Source: Halichondria panicea (Eukaryota > Porifera > Demospongiae > Suberitida > Halichondriidae). From it: DNA of 64,000 bases. Location: the NCBI RefSeq assembly GCF_963675165.1, contig NC_087390.1, positions 2,742,001-2,806,000 of the forward strand, given 5' to 3'. The notes under the pieces are model-generated. The model did no database searches, was not told where the DNA came from, and worked only from the letters and a program-made list of their open reading frames with translations. This document shows, one piece after another, positions 52,787 to 63,201 of this stretch. The first letter of the stretch is position 1, and every line of letters starts with the position of its first letter. Position numbers and translations under genes: made by a program.

Positions 52787-52995
52787 TACCGTATAGCTGG
52801 TAATTTTCGTGGGGCAAAATATTCGTGGTTTTCGTGGTTGGAGGTCTGACCACGAATAGTTTACCCACGAATGAAGCGACCTTGCCTACCTTTACCTACA
52901 ATCCAAACAGCAACCACGAAAATATTATCCACGAAATGTCTCAATATTGCTGAACCACAAATATTTTGTCCCCCGAAAATTACCCGCTATACGGT
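52787..52995. mobile_element. ACCGTATAG-type MITE, family 2
   Basis: The ends TACCGTATAGCTGGTAATTT and AAATTACCCGCTATACGGTA face each other. The interior has TTCGTGGTTTTCGTGGTTGG. A second copy is at 53731-53942. The tip is shared with family 1, but the body differs. Confidence 0.8.
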
Positions 52996-53730
52996 ATAAA
53001 TGCATCCTACTTCACGTCATTTTTTATTTTGTCAATCCTTGATCTGATTGGTCAGGTCGGAATTCCAAAAAAGTTCAGACTAAAGTGCTGAGACAGTCTC
53101 TCCACGGAGCGGCTGATTCATGAGACTAGCACACATGCACACAGTCAGTTTTACCGTATCCCTCGTGCGGCTACGCCTCGAGGCATAATTATGGTAGCTA
53201 GAGCACAAGACTTCCAAATTCAATTAGCTATTCAAACAGGTGGGAGAGGGGGGGGGGTGTTCTTTACTGTGTGGGGGAAGCACTGCTGTATTAAATCCAA
53301 GTAAATCATACCATAATTATACATGTGACAGACATGTGTTATTTAAGTTGCAATGTCATGGTTTGATGGTGCTATTTAAGGAATGGGCTATTTAAAGAAT
53401 GGGTAAAAGGTCAGAATGAAAGAGCTCTATTGAAGGTCTACAAAATGATGTGAACTCTCTACCAATGAGAAAAAGCGATACCAACTACATTTAATCTTAA
53501 GCTCTACTAACACACATCTTCTGCTCTGTAGCTGCGATAACAAAAGGTGCGGTGCACATGGTTCATAACAATTTATTTATAAATACTGTGACAACTTATG
53601 CCTAACCCTACAACTAACCCTTACCGTATAGTGCTAATGATTTATGGAGTAGCTATCATAATTTATAGCACATTGAAATCCTGATAAGTTAATCGCATAA
53701 AACGCATATATTCTAGCACTACGGTGTATA

Positions 53731-53942
53731 TACCGTATAGAGGGTAATTTTCGTGGGGCAAAATATTCGTGGTTTTCGTGGTTGGAGCTCAAACCACGAA
53801 TATTTTACCCACGAATGAAGCGACCTTGCCTACCTTTACCTACAGTGCAAGCTCCAACCACAAAAATACTACCCACGAAATGTCTCAATATTGCTGAACC
53901 ACGAATATTTTGTCCCCCGAAAATTACGGTAGCTATACGGTA
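53731..53942. mobile_element. ACCGTATAG-type MITE, family 2
   Basis: The ends TACCGTATAGAGGGTAATTT and AAATTACGGTAGCTATACGG are inverted repeats. The body is nearly the same as 52787-52995. Confidence 0.8.
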
Positions 53943-54010
53943 GATAAATGACTACCATGATTACAGCTGTACTACGTAGTTAAGTTGTAGCGCAGTGTAG
54001 GTTTGTCCTA

Positions 54011-54206
54011 TACCGTATTACTAGAATGTTTTGCGAGCATCTTGATAAATTTGCAACAATAAAATCGCAAAAACCTAAAGTATTACTAGTAAATACGCAC
54101 GATCCTTGCCAGAACGCAATAGTTAGATCGGAAAAGGTCAAATTTTCTGCTGATTTGGCTCATTCGCAAAGGTTTTTCATCAGCAAAATATTCTAGTAAT
54201 ACGCTG
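54011..54206. mobile_element. TACCGTATTACTAGAAT MITE, family 3
   Basis: TACCGTATTACTAGAATGTT faces ATATTCTAGTAATACGCTG. The related copy is at 20141-20286 in a TERT intron. Confidence 0.65.
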
Positions 54207-54426
54207 TTATTACAGTATCTACATAATGTCATTGCAGCTATTTTGTCTCCTACTTTTTGTCACTAGAACTGATACATACCATCTTTCTTCTAATTACAGC
54301 GACATAAAAGTATTTTCCAGGCGCACAAATAGAACAAGAAAAAAACTATAATTCCAGTTTGGCTCTTAGCAATAGAACATAGAGTACTAGTAGCTGTTTC
54401 CACGAGGCATTCATAGATCTTAATAT

Positions 54427-55113
54427 ACTGCCCTTTGCAGCTCACTTGGAAGTTTGGGGCAAATAGTAAATTGCAAAAAACCACTGTAGCAGTTTACATA
54501 AATAAACCACAATACTACAGTGTTGTATTAGAGCAAGGACAAAGTTTACAGAATTTTTTATAGACCAGATCTCAGTCCATTCATACTGTCTTGATCATAC
54601 AGAGTATAGCTAGCTTTAATGTAGATTCTGTAGTAATTGCCCCAGTGACCTTGTTTAGCTTCTTTCTGATCTCACTGAGGTATACATGCACATACTGGGA
54701 TTTTCTGCATGGACCAGTAGATATTCGTCATGTTTGTGGAAAGTATGGGCTCTAGGGGTAGCCTGATTACGACATACACTGCCTGGTCGTTTAAAACAAT
54801 CTAGCTAAATTGTTCACTGTGAAACAACCTGATGCCTCCAATTCTCTGCTACATAATATGCCACTTAACTCCTCTTGATAAGGATTAATTTTTCATGGTT
54901 ACCCAACAAGTAGTTTATGCCTACTAGGTATAGCGAGATTTATATATCCACATAAAGATTTGTCTATAGAAACTCCTGTTCCAAAATTTTAACTATGTCC
55001 ATTGCTAGATAGTATTGTGGTTTATTTATGTAAACTGTTACACTTATCTCAATGGTTTTTTGCAATTTACTATTTGCCCCAAACTTCCAAGTGAGCTGCA
55101 AAGGGCAGTATAT
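54427..55113. repeat. Long fold-back: about 95-bp arms around a 490-bp centre
   Basis: Arm 54427-54517 (ACTGCCCTTTGCAGCTCACT ... AATAAACCACAATACT) and arm about 55010-55113 (AGTATTGTGGTTTATTTATG ... AGTGAGCTGCAAAGGGCAGT) are near-perfect reverse complements. There is no coding content. Confidence 0.75.
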
Positions 55114-55180
55114 ATTCTAAGCACCAGCAAAAAATTCTGGAATTTACAATTGGAGTAAAATTATTTTGTGAACTTCTGTT

Positions 55181-55662
55181 AGGCCACTCCAAATGAGACT
55201 CCAGTAAATTATAAGCGGATGTGAGCAGTATTAGCACATTTTTGCCGGGTAACTCCCAAAGCTGTGTTTCCTCGAGACATCATCTCTTTCAGCAATTTAT
55301 AACATGCCTAGTCCATGAGCCACGTGTAGTACTTGCTAATGACTGACCATACCCAGTAAAAAGAGACTTTCCAATAAAGTTATATGTTCCCAAGGCTGTT
55401 TTAGAGCTATTGGAACATATAACGTGTAAGCGTGCTGGTTATGACTACTACAATAGGTATAGAAATATAAGTGAGTTGCACGGACTAAGCACAGTTACTT
55501 ATAGTTTATTATGCACTGAGTGTAGAAATAGATATTGTTGTGATGGCCTCGATTAAACCGCAGCGTAGCGCGGATGTTACTCGAGATACCAACCGTTTCC
55601 TATCCCTCTAACTCTTCAATCTATGGTTGGACGGGAAACTACAGTCTCATTTGGAGTGGCCT
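55181..55662. mobile_element. AGGCCACTCCAAATGAGACT inverted-repeat element
   Basis: The 20-bp ends at 55181-55200 and 55643-55662 are exact reverse complements. The 482-bp element is non-coding and of uncertain superfamily. Confidence 0.65.
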
Positions 55663-56406
55663 TAGAGTGGCGCTGTAATTAAAAGAAAGACAGTAGCAGA
55701 ACTAGTTATAACAGTAATGAAAAATGCTACTGCTACACCGTACCGCCACGTACCGTGCAGCATCCTTAGCGTTTTCATATAAATGTATGTATGGTAAATC
55801 TAGCTATGGCTACTATAAAGTTAAACATCATTATACATAGACATACAGGATGTTCCAGATACGTTTTGCTTGTAGTATAGTCGGGGAAAACTCAATCTCG
55901 CTCAGTGCTGTAAGAGCTTTATAATATATACTTGCTGTTTACACGTACGTACGTACTGCTAAATAAGGTAGTAATCCCAGGTGGAAAGTCCCTGGTGAAC
56001 CCCCTCAGATCAGAGGAGGTTGGACACGATCACGTGCACCACTTTTTTTGCTGAGCTGGCACAAAAATTGACAATGAGTTCTATGTAAACTTCTAGCTGA
56101 TGTTGCACGGTCATTAGAGACTGAAGGCAAACTTTATGTGCCTCTCTGGCTTCTTTTGATATAAAACTGTCATTAACCAACCGGATCCCCACCGATCTCC
56201 TCTATTCTGGCGAGTTATCAGTGTATACAGTGTTTACTAGATTCTTGACAGCCAGTACAATGCAAGCTGCATACAGCACTGCTAAACTATACTCTACCCT
56301 ATAGTCTAGCTAATCTTGGTCCAGCCAGACAACAGACACAGCTAGTCCGGTGTTACAAGTCAGCAAAGCAAGAGTACAGATAGTCTCGAGGCCAGACTCC
56401 TCCCGG

Positions 56407-58184
56407 TGTCATAAAATTTTGGGCCCCCCCATGTTTAGGCCCCCCCGGGGCCTAGAATTTTAAAATTTTGGCCCCCCGGGCCTAGAATGTTAACAGTTTA
56501 GGCCCCCCAGGGGGTCCAAACTGTTAACATTCTAGGCCCCCCACTGTGAGATTAGGCCCCCCTCTTTTCTGCAGGAACAAAAAGCGCTTATTAGCTGACT
56601 TATCTATGCTGCATGATACTAATGGACAAAGCAAAGGGAGTGCTATGACACTATGACTTCTGGCTATTAGCTGACTTATCTATGCATGATACTAATGGAC
56701 AAAGCAAAGGGAGTGTTATGACACTATGACTTCTAGCTATTAGTTATCTGTGAACCCTCACCTCAGATCCTGTCAGAGAGTGTATAAAAGTAGCAAATAT
56801 GTTAGCAGGCATGTTACTAAATCTACCATGGAATCCAAAAGTGAAGGAAGATTTACCTTTGAAGTTATTCATGCTCTCATAAGCAGGAACGAGTACCCTT
56901 CATCCTTTAGTAAAGAAGACAAGCGTTCCCTGAGGCGGAGAGTTAAATGCTTTGATGCAGTGGATGGAGAATTGTACTATGTTGGATCTACCTGTAAGAG
57001 ACAGTTGCCAGCCATAAATTACCTAGATATTATACATATAGTTATCACTATATATTTGTGTCTACATACTGTTACATGCAGTATTACATTTTCAAAAAAG
57101 GTGATGAGAAGAGGCTTGTTGTGGAAGACAAGGAGCAGAGGAAAAGGATTATAAGAGCAATCCATGATCCAAGTCATATGGGAGTCAACAGAACATTGGG
57201 CATGATCACAGCCAAGTATTACTGGCCTGGTCAAACAAATACTACTCGCCCCAACAGGCATGCTGTCTGACAAGCATGTGGATGCTGCAATGATGCTTTT
57301 AAGTGGCCAATTCTTCAAAACATCTGGGTTGCAATCGTCACTTAAAGTGCAGTTTCGTCTTGGTTTTCGCCCAATTGATTTGGACAAGCGCACGAGGGAG
57401 TTATGTAACTGTCTCAAGATTATGAAACAATTCTTTTTATTATATATTAGGAGTGCATATACTGTTTGTGCCAGAACGTCATCACTGGATCCTGACAAGT
57501 TGTATTGAAGGCAGTGTCTATGTGTATGACAGCCTGCAGACAGGCACTAAGGAATTTCCTAGATCTGTAGAAAATCAACTACTACAGCTCTACCATCCCA
57601 CACTTAGTCCACCACAACGTCAAGAAATTGGTTTACTGGCAGAGTGTCCGCCTGTCCAACAACAACAAAGTCATATGACTGTGGCTTATTTGCTATTGCA
57701 TGGGCATACCACCTCTTAGTTGGAGACTCTTTAAACACGCTGACACTGGACCAGCAAAAACTCAGACGGCATTTGGTAAGGTGCTTTGAAAAGAAGAAAC
57801 TATCAAGGTTCCCAAAATCAAGGCAGGAGACCCCTCGAAGTGAGATAGTGTGGGTATCTGTAGTAGCTTCGTGCTACCAGTGCATAAGGCCTGACTCGTG
57901 GAACGACATGGTGCAGTGTGATGGCTGCGACAGGTGGTACCACATGAAGTGTGCACGTATAAAGAAAGCTCCATTCAGTGACTGGCACTGTAAAGACTGC
58001 AAATAGACTGCAAATAGATAGCTAGTTTTTCTGTTGTTGTACTTGTTCAAGTTTTGAGATGCATCATAATAACCGCTGAGATACTTTTAATAGGGGGGCC
58101 TAAACTTTTAAGAGGGGGCCCAGAATTTTAAAATTCTAGGCCCGGGGGGACCCAATCTCATGGGGGGCCTAAAATTTTATGACA
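56407..58184. mobile_element. Ginger-like DNA transposon, decayed, with CCGG target duplication
   Basis: The ends are TGTCATAAAATTTTGGGCC at 56407 and GGCCTAAAATTTTATGACA ending at 58184: TGT...ACA inverted repeats, flanked by CCGG on both sides (56403-56406 and 58185-58188). Subterminal TAGGCCCCCC motifs repeat at both ends, including a perfect hairpin at about 56489-56544. A 76-bp tandem duplication lies at about 56590-56739. Inside are remnants of an integrase zinc-binding domain, a Ulp1-like protease and a PHD finger (next entry). Ginger elements are cut-and-paste transposons with retrovirus-like integrases, sometimes carrying Ulp1 and PHD domains; the CCGG preference is from memory of that family. 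Confidence 0.75.
56828..58006 (+). pseudogene. Broken transposon protein: integrase H2C2 domain, Ulp1/C48 peptidase, PHD finger
   Basis: From ATG 56828 the N-terminal part (FSKEDKRSLRRRVKCF) runs to a GT donor near 56996. An intron ending TTACATGCAG at about 57081 leads to YYIFKKGDEKRLVVEDKEQR and an H2C2-type zinc-binding stretch (HDPSHMGVNRTLG, then YYWPG). The DDE catalytic core expected next is absent. Sequence continues in other frames with a Ulp1-like segment (DKHVDAAMMLL; FVPERHHWILTSC; VYVYDSL; then, after a frame change near 57650, SYDCGLFAIAWAYHLL with the catalytic-type Cys). A PHD finger closes it (CYQCIRPDSWNDMVQCDGC, then WYHMKCARI and WHCKDCK). Frame changes and the missing core make it a pseudogene. 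Confidence 0.75.
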
Positions 58185-58594
58185 CCGGCCCCGGGGGAGA
58201 GAGTCTGGCAAACGGTTTTCAGACAGTCAAAAGTGGGCGTGTCGGAAATGGGCGTGGTGACGATGCTAAAACTGGCTGGCTATTATCTCTACTCCTATAC
58301 AGATTTAGTGAGATTTGAAAGATTCTCTGTACTTGAAATAACATTTTTAGTTGATGTATACAGGAATTTAAGTTAGCCATTGCCTACTGGCATAGTTTTA
58401 AAAATGACAAAGGTCAAGTACTATCAACCTCCTCTGTGAAGTGGAATCATGTGACAGTTTAATTGCATTCTTGCGAATCTGATTGGAGATGTCAAATTTT
58501 GACATCTGAACCAAGAAAAGTAAATGCCAGACCCTCTCCCTGGCACATGTCAGATCACGTGCAAGGGAGTGGTCTGGGGCCAGACTAGAGTACA

Positions 58595-59724
58595 GAGTTC
58601 TTGCAACTCGACGTCACGTGATATTCATGTACATTAAAGCCACACAACATCACGTGAGCCCAACATTGCTGAGTGAGGCAAGTTTTTTACATTGAGTTCT
58701 CAAGATGCATCACTAAATTACTTGTTACTAGTTATTCAGAGAAGTCTGAAATAGGATTGTAGCTTCCCAGTATTATATGAAGTGGCTTGCCCCAGCCTGC
58801 CCGCTCATTTTGTGTTGCTGCAAGTGTTGAGAGTCTAGTCATAGACAGTAAAAGCTTGAAGCTAAGCCTTAGCTCCAGCTGGATATATAGTTCTGTGACA
58901 CAGGCTGTGTGACTAATAGTAACTCACAAAACGATTGGAAATACTCATCAGCTAGCTAGCTGTTCATGTTCAAAGCCTTCCTCCTATATAGGTCGAATTT
59001 TTCCCAGTTTAACAAAATTAAATAGGCTTTATTGGAGAAAAATTGGTTAGGAATGAGCCAGAATTCAATCTTGTTATGTAATGGTTCACGTGACAGGCAC
59101 TTCCGCTCGAGACATCGAGTTGCAAGAATTCTGCAAAGGTCTTTGCAGAGTTCTTGCAACTCGATGTCTAAAGCGGAAGTTACCGGCACGTGATATTCTT
59201 GTACATTAAAGCCACACAACATCACGTGAGCCCAACATTGCTGAGTAAGACAAGTTTTTTACATTGAGTTCTCAAGATGTATCACTAAATTACTTGTTAC
59301 TAGTTATTCAGAGAAGTATGAGATAGGAGTGTAGCTTCCCAGTATTATATAAAGTGGCTTGCCCCAGCCTGCCCGCTCATTTTGTGTTGCTGCAAGCTGT
59401 TGAGAGTCTAGTCATAGACAGTTAAATCTCTCTTAGGCTTGGAGCTAAGCCTTAGCTCCAGCTGTTCTGCGACACAGGCTGTGTGACTAATAGTAACTCA
59501 CAAAACGATTGAAATACTCATGATAGCTTCAGCTAGCTAGCTGTGCAAAGGCATTCAAAGCCTTCTCCTATATAGGTCGAATTTTTCCCAGTTTAACAAA
59601 GTTAAATAGGCTCTATTGGAGAAAAATTGGTTAGGAATGAGCCAGAATTCAATCTTGTTACGTAATGGTTCACGTGACAGGCACTTCCGCTCTAGACATC
59701 GAGTTGCAAGAACTCTGCAAAGGT
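58595..59724 (+). repeat. Direct tandem duplication, period about 553 bp
   Basis: The unit starting GAGTTCTTGCAACTCGA at 58595 restarts at 59148 and stays closely similar (shared CACGTGATATTC, CAAGTTTTTTACATTGAG, CCTTAGCTCCAGCTG). The junction is a palindrome, GACATCGAGTTGCAAGAATT facing its complement around AAAGGTCTTT (about 59111-59170). A short minus-strand frame (CLERKCLSREPL) is present in both copies but looks incidental. Confidence 0.8.
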
Positions 59725-60773
59725 CTGTAATTGGGGTTATAAAACAGGGAATGGGAAATGAGGAAATGAGAAATAAGAAATGAGGAAATGAGGAAATAAG
59801 AAATAGGAAATGAGGAAATGAAGAAATAAGAAAAATAATTATGTTTACAATCATCACCATGGCATTAATTTTCATCACAATAATTTTATGACATTGTTAT
59901 ATGAATAATAATAATTATATATATATATAGATGCACAAAAGTAATGACTGATATCAGCCAAGAAGCTAGTAGGTGACTAAGTATTTAGTTATCAAATATA
60001 TAATTATAGTGGCACCTCCACACAGTACAGGTTGTCGGACACATTGTAAGAATTAAATTTTACCATCGCTTCAGATGGCACAGTGAGCTTTCTTCATTAA
60101 AGGTAGCATCAGCTTTCACTAGGCATTGCTTGTGAGAATGGTAATGGGAATTGCTTTCTTCACGCTGTAGCGAGATTGGATATGATACCAGTACAGTGTA
60201 CTAATGTCATTACTTCCTGCAGCTTTACGACAGGACTGGCAGATTATTAGAATTTGCTTGGTTTGACAAACAGTTTTGGAGGTTTCTTTGCTGTTACTTA
60301 CATGTAGATGTTGACATTGAGTCCAGTCCATTGACTATCACTTGCCCACCGGATTGTGAAATCAGTGAATGTATTGCCAGTATAGCCACGCACAGGTAAA
60401 TTGTTTGAGACTGTGGGACTGTAGGACAGTACATGTAAGTACCGTTACGTAGGTAGATCTGATGTCTGAACCATGCCAGTCGTACATGGCACACAAGTAG
60501 ATAGAGGTAGAGAGTGTCACACCGTGTACCAGAGGAACATAAGTTCTGTATGGTGGCAGAGCACTAGGAGACTTGTCAGCACCAGGAGGTACGTACCTGT
60601 AGCTCAGTAGATGTTAGCTTGGTCTTCAGACTTGCTCTGCCGATAGATATGCTCTCAGTCTGCCTAACAGCTCATTTCTCGTTCTCATTTCTTCATTTCC
60701 TCATTTCCTATTTCTTATTTCCTCATTTCCTCATTTCCTCATTTCTCATTTCCTCATTTCTCATACCCCCTGT

Positions 60774-61225
60774 AATTGTTGAATTGTGGAAATTCGACTC
60801 ACGTGATGTTTTGCTCACGTGCCTCAGCCTTACAAGTCAAAATTAAAGTGGGCGGGGAGTACAGGCATTGGCCAGCTAGCTGAACAACACACATTCAAAG
60901 CTTTGTACTAGACTTTAAGTTGCTAGACCCTCAGAGAATAAGTGAGTGGGATCTTAGATCTGTAGTGTAGCTGGAGAGCATAATTCACCAGCATACATAC
61001 AATAATAATTATTAAAGAATTGTGTGTATGCTGGAGAAATCCTATAATTATGCTCTCCACAAAATTTATACTGCAATCCTAGGATCCTGTAGGCTGGCTC
61101 CCAATTCTTCTGTTTTACTGCTGTTTTTTGCTATCATTTCTCCCCCACCCACTCTTATAAGCTAATTAAGGCTAAGGCACGTGAGCAAAACATCACGTGA
61201 GTTAAATTTCCACAATTAATTGTTG
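60774..61225. mobile_element. Inverted-repeat element with CACGTGA-rich arms
   Basis: AATTGTTGAATTGTGGAAAT followed by CACGTGATGTTTTGCTCACG faces CGTGAGCAAAACATCACGTG followed by TTTCCACAATTAATTG. An inner hairpin (GCATAATTCACCAGCATACA with its near complement) lies at about 60978-61060. It is non-coding. Confidence 0.65.
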
Positions 61226-61431
61226 CAAGCAACCTGAAAAACTCTGTATCCATAACTTTTTTATTACAGTTATTCGGTATCTATGGTAATGTGAGCAGAG
61301 ACCTTAGTAATGTCACATGATTGATGACGCGTGGCCAACCGCGATTATGCCTCGGGGTTAAGCCCAGGTCAAAGTTCACTAATTTCCTTCAAGATGGGCG
61401 TGTCATAGTAACCAAGTACGTACTAGCCTCG

Positions 61432-61548
61432 TTCCCAGGCCGATTCGTCTCCAATTGAACGCTAAGGTGACTCTAGCCTCGACTCCAGCCCCTTTAATAG
61501 TGTTTTTTGCCTTTCCCTGCGGCCTGGAATTGAGGCTAGGTCGACTCC
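61432..61548. mobile_element. TAGCCTCG...CCAGGCCG miniature element
   Basis: Starts TAGCCTCGTTCCCAGGCCG and ends GCGGCCTGGAATTGAGGCTA. The interior shares CGTCTCCAATTGAACGCTA with 11127-11204. Confidence 0.65.
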
Positions 61549-61691
61549 GACATAGCGTTTATTTTATTTTTTATTGAAAATGAAAGTGAGTTGGAGGACA
61601 AGTGATGACAAAATAATGATAATGAGTGTGAAAAAAACTACAGTCATGTAAAACCGAATTTTCATTCGTTAATAATTACTTAAAACCGACC

Positions 61692-61801
61692 CTAGCCTCG
61701 GTCCCAGGCCGATTTAGACAGGAAGGGGAAAAATACGTTTTTTTCTACCTCTTTTCTACCTAGCGTTCAATTAGAGAAAAGTCGGGCCTGGAACGAGGCT
61801 A
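61692..61801. mobile_element. TAGCCTCG...CCAGGCCG miniature element
   Basis: Starts TAGCCTCGGTCCCAGGCCGA and ends TCGGGCCTGGAACGAGGCTA: clean terminal inverted repeats of about 19 bp around a 70-bp centre. Confidence 0.75.
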
Positions 61802-62337
61802 AACTGACCCTATACAAATGGGACAGACATAACCTTGACAGGCATAACCTTTTTTAACGCATGCACTATGAGGTCTGTGTGTAAATTAATACAACCAATC
61901 CTCACGGTACTGTACGATTCGGATGACTGGATCAACAGATCCGAGCTACATAGTCTCAGGTCCAGGCTGCGCCTTAGAAAAGAACGTTCCCTGGACCTAA
62001 GACTACGATGTTACTATCAATTTTATATAGCAGCCAGGAGTGCAAGTGCATGAATGCACTCCTGATTCTAGATATCATCAAAACTAAAAAAACGTTGCTA
62101 GGATTGCCAGCAAAAGAAAAGCGCGAAAAAGCAAAAAATATATAATAAAATATTTTTACTGCCTATATTATTTTAATTTATTATATCCCTTTTGTTAAGA
62201 CATCCGTACCCATAATTATTATGTCTAATTGTGTGAAGGAATATTGACACATAATTATTATCTCCTACACTGCACTACAGATCTGTTTAAGTTACTATAA
62301 AGATATGGATTGGTTTTATTTATGCCACGTACCTAGA

Positions 62338-62906
62338 GATTAGTCGAGCGCCGCCGTCCTCCTTGAAGGAGGTCGGGAATCAAGCCTATCCACAGTTTTG
62401 TTCTGGCCTGTTACGCAATAGTATCATGAATACCATTTATTCTATGTGGGATTGCAGCTGGTGGAATTGTTGGATTTCCAACAACAGAACAAAACTGTGG
62501 ATAGGCTTGATTCCCGACTAGACTGGCGGCGACAGCCCCTCGTGTACCGCGAGGGACTGGCAAACTGTCTATCAGTCACTCGTCTCAGCTGCAACGAGCA
62601 TTGCAGCCTATCAGATTGCTCAACGTCATATTAGCCCTGTAATTGTAACCGCACTTACACTTCAGGGGATTCAGTGCATTCCATAGTAGCTGAATCTCAT
62701 AGCAAAATTTAACCACATTATCTATAACGATATTCATGTTTAGTAGTGTCATACGATCTATTACACTTCCGCTGAGACGAGTGACTGATAGGCAGTTTGC
62801 CAGTCGCTCGCGCTACACGCTCGGGCGGCTGTCACCGCCAGTCTAATTCCCGACCTCCTTCCGGGCAACGATAGAGGGCGGCGGCGCCCGACTACCTAGA
62901 GATTTG
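62338..62906. mobile_element. Nested fold-back element, GC-rich
   Basis: The outer arms are GTCGAGCGCCGCCGTCCTCC ... GGAGGTCGGGAAT (62344-62380) and ATTCCCGACCTCCTTCC ... GGCGGCGGCGCCCGAC (about 62846-62892). Within them are a second inverted pair (CAAGCCTATCCACAGTTTTG at 62381 and its complement ending at 62511) and a third (about 62515-62591 with 62768-62850). It is markedly richer in GC than its surroundings and has no coding content. Confidence 0.7.
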
Positions 62907-63201
62907 CAATGGGTACTGTACCAGAGACCGATTTCTTGGCGTTTCTTTGTTTTCTGAAGCCAGCTAGCTGTGGTACTTTCCCTTTCTGGTACATCACATG
63001 TGGATTTTTTTAATATTCATTACAATATAAAAACAACACATCTTTGTTTACATGCACACAACGTGGCATAATTGAAAACATTACACAGACAGACAAAACA
63101 TAGATTTTTCTATAGTGTGTCGTTAGAAGCAGACTGTTTAACGTTTACACACTTGTTACAAATTATATAAAACATCATAATTATACAGACAGACAAATGA
63201 A

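Larger units (their letters stand above)
51789..53121. mobile_element. 1.3-kb fold-back with GAATCAGCCGC ends
   Basis: ATGAATCAGCCGCTTCCTGG followed by AGAGACTGTCT at 51789 faces AGACAGTCTCTCCACGGAGC followed by GGCTGATTCAT ending at 53121. Inside lie another inverted repeat (52404-52545) and a family 2 MITE (52787-52995). No transposase frame is seen. Confidence 0.5.
49065..56406. other. 7.3-kb gene-free region made of dispersed and inverted repeats
   Basis: I see no convincing gene. A 154-codon frame at 49642-50106 reads into a dispersed repeat and has no recognisable motif. The region carries copies of the 3440-3925 repeat (about 50215-50715 and 51110-51400), several fold-back elements listed separately, and MITEs of families 2 and 3. 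Confidence 0.7.
58185..63201. other. 5-kb gene-free region of duplications and fold-backs
   Basis: No host gene is recognisable. It contains a tandem duplication (58595-59724), inverted purine-rich and pyrimidine-rich tracts (about 59735-59835 and 60680-60765), an inverted-repeat element (60774-61225), two CCAGGCC-type elements, a nested fold-back (62338-62906), and from about 61800 sequence homologous to 38800-39600. Confidence 0.7.

Noticed and set aside
58956..59878. Related short minus-strand frames (CLERKCLSREPL) in both duplicate units
   Set aside because: Conserved only because the DNA duplication is recent; no homology, and the frame is short in both copies.
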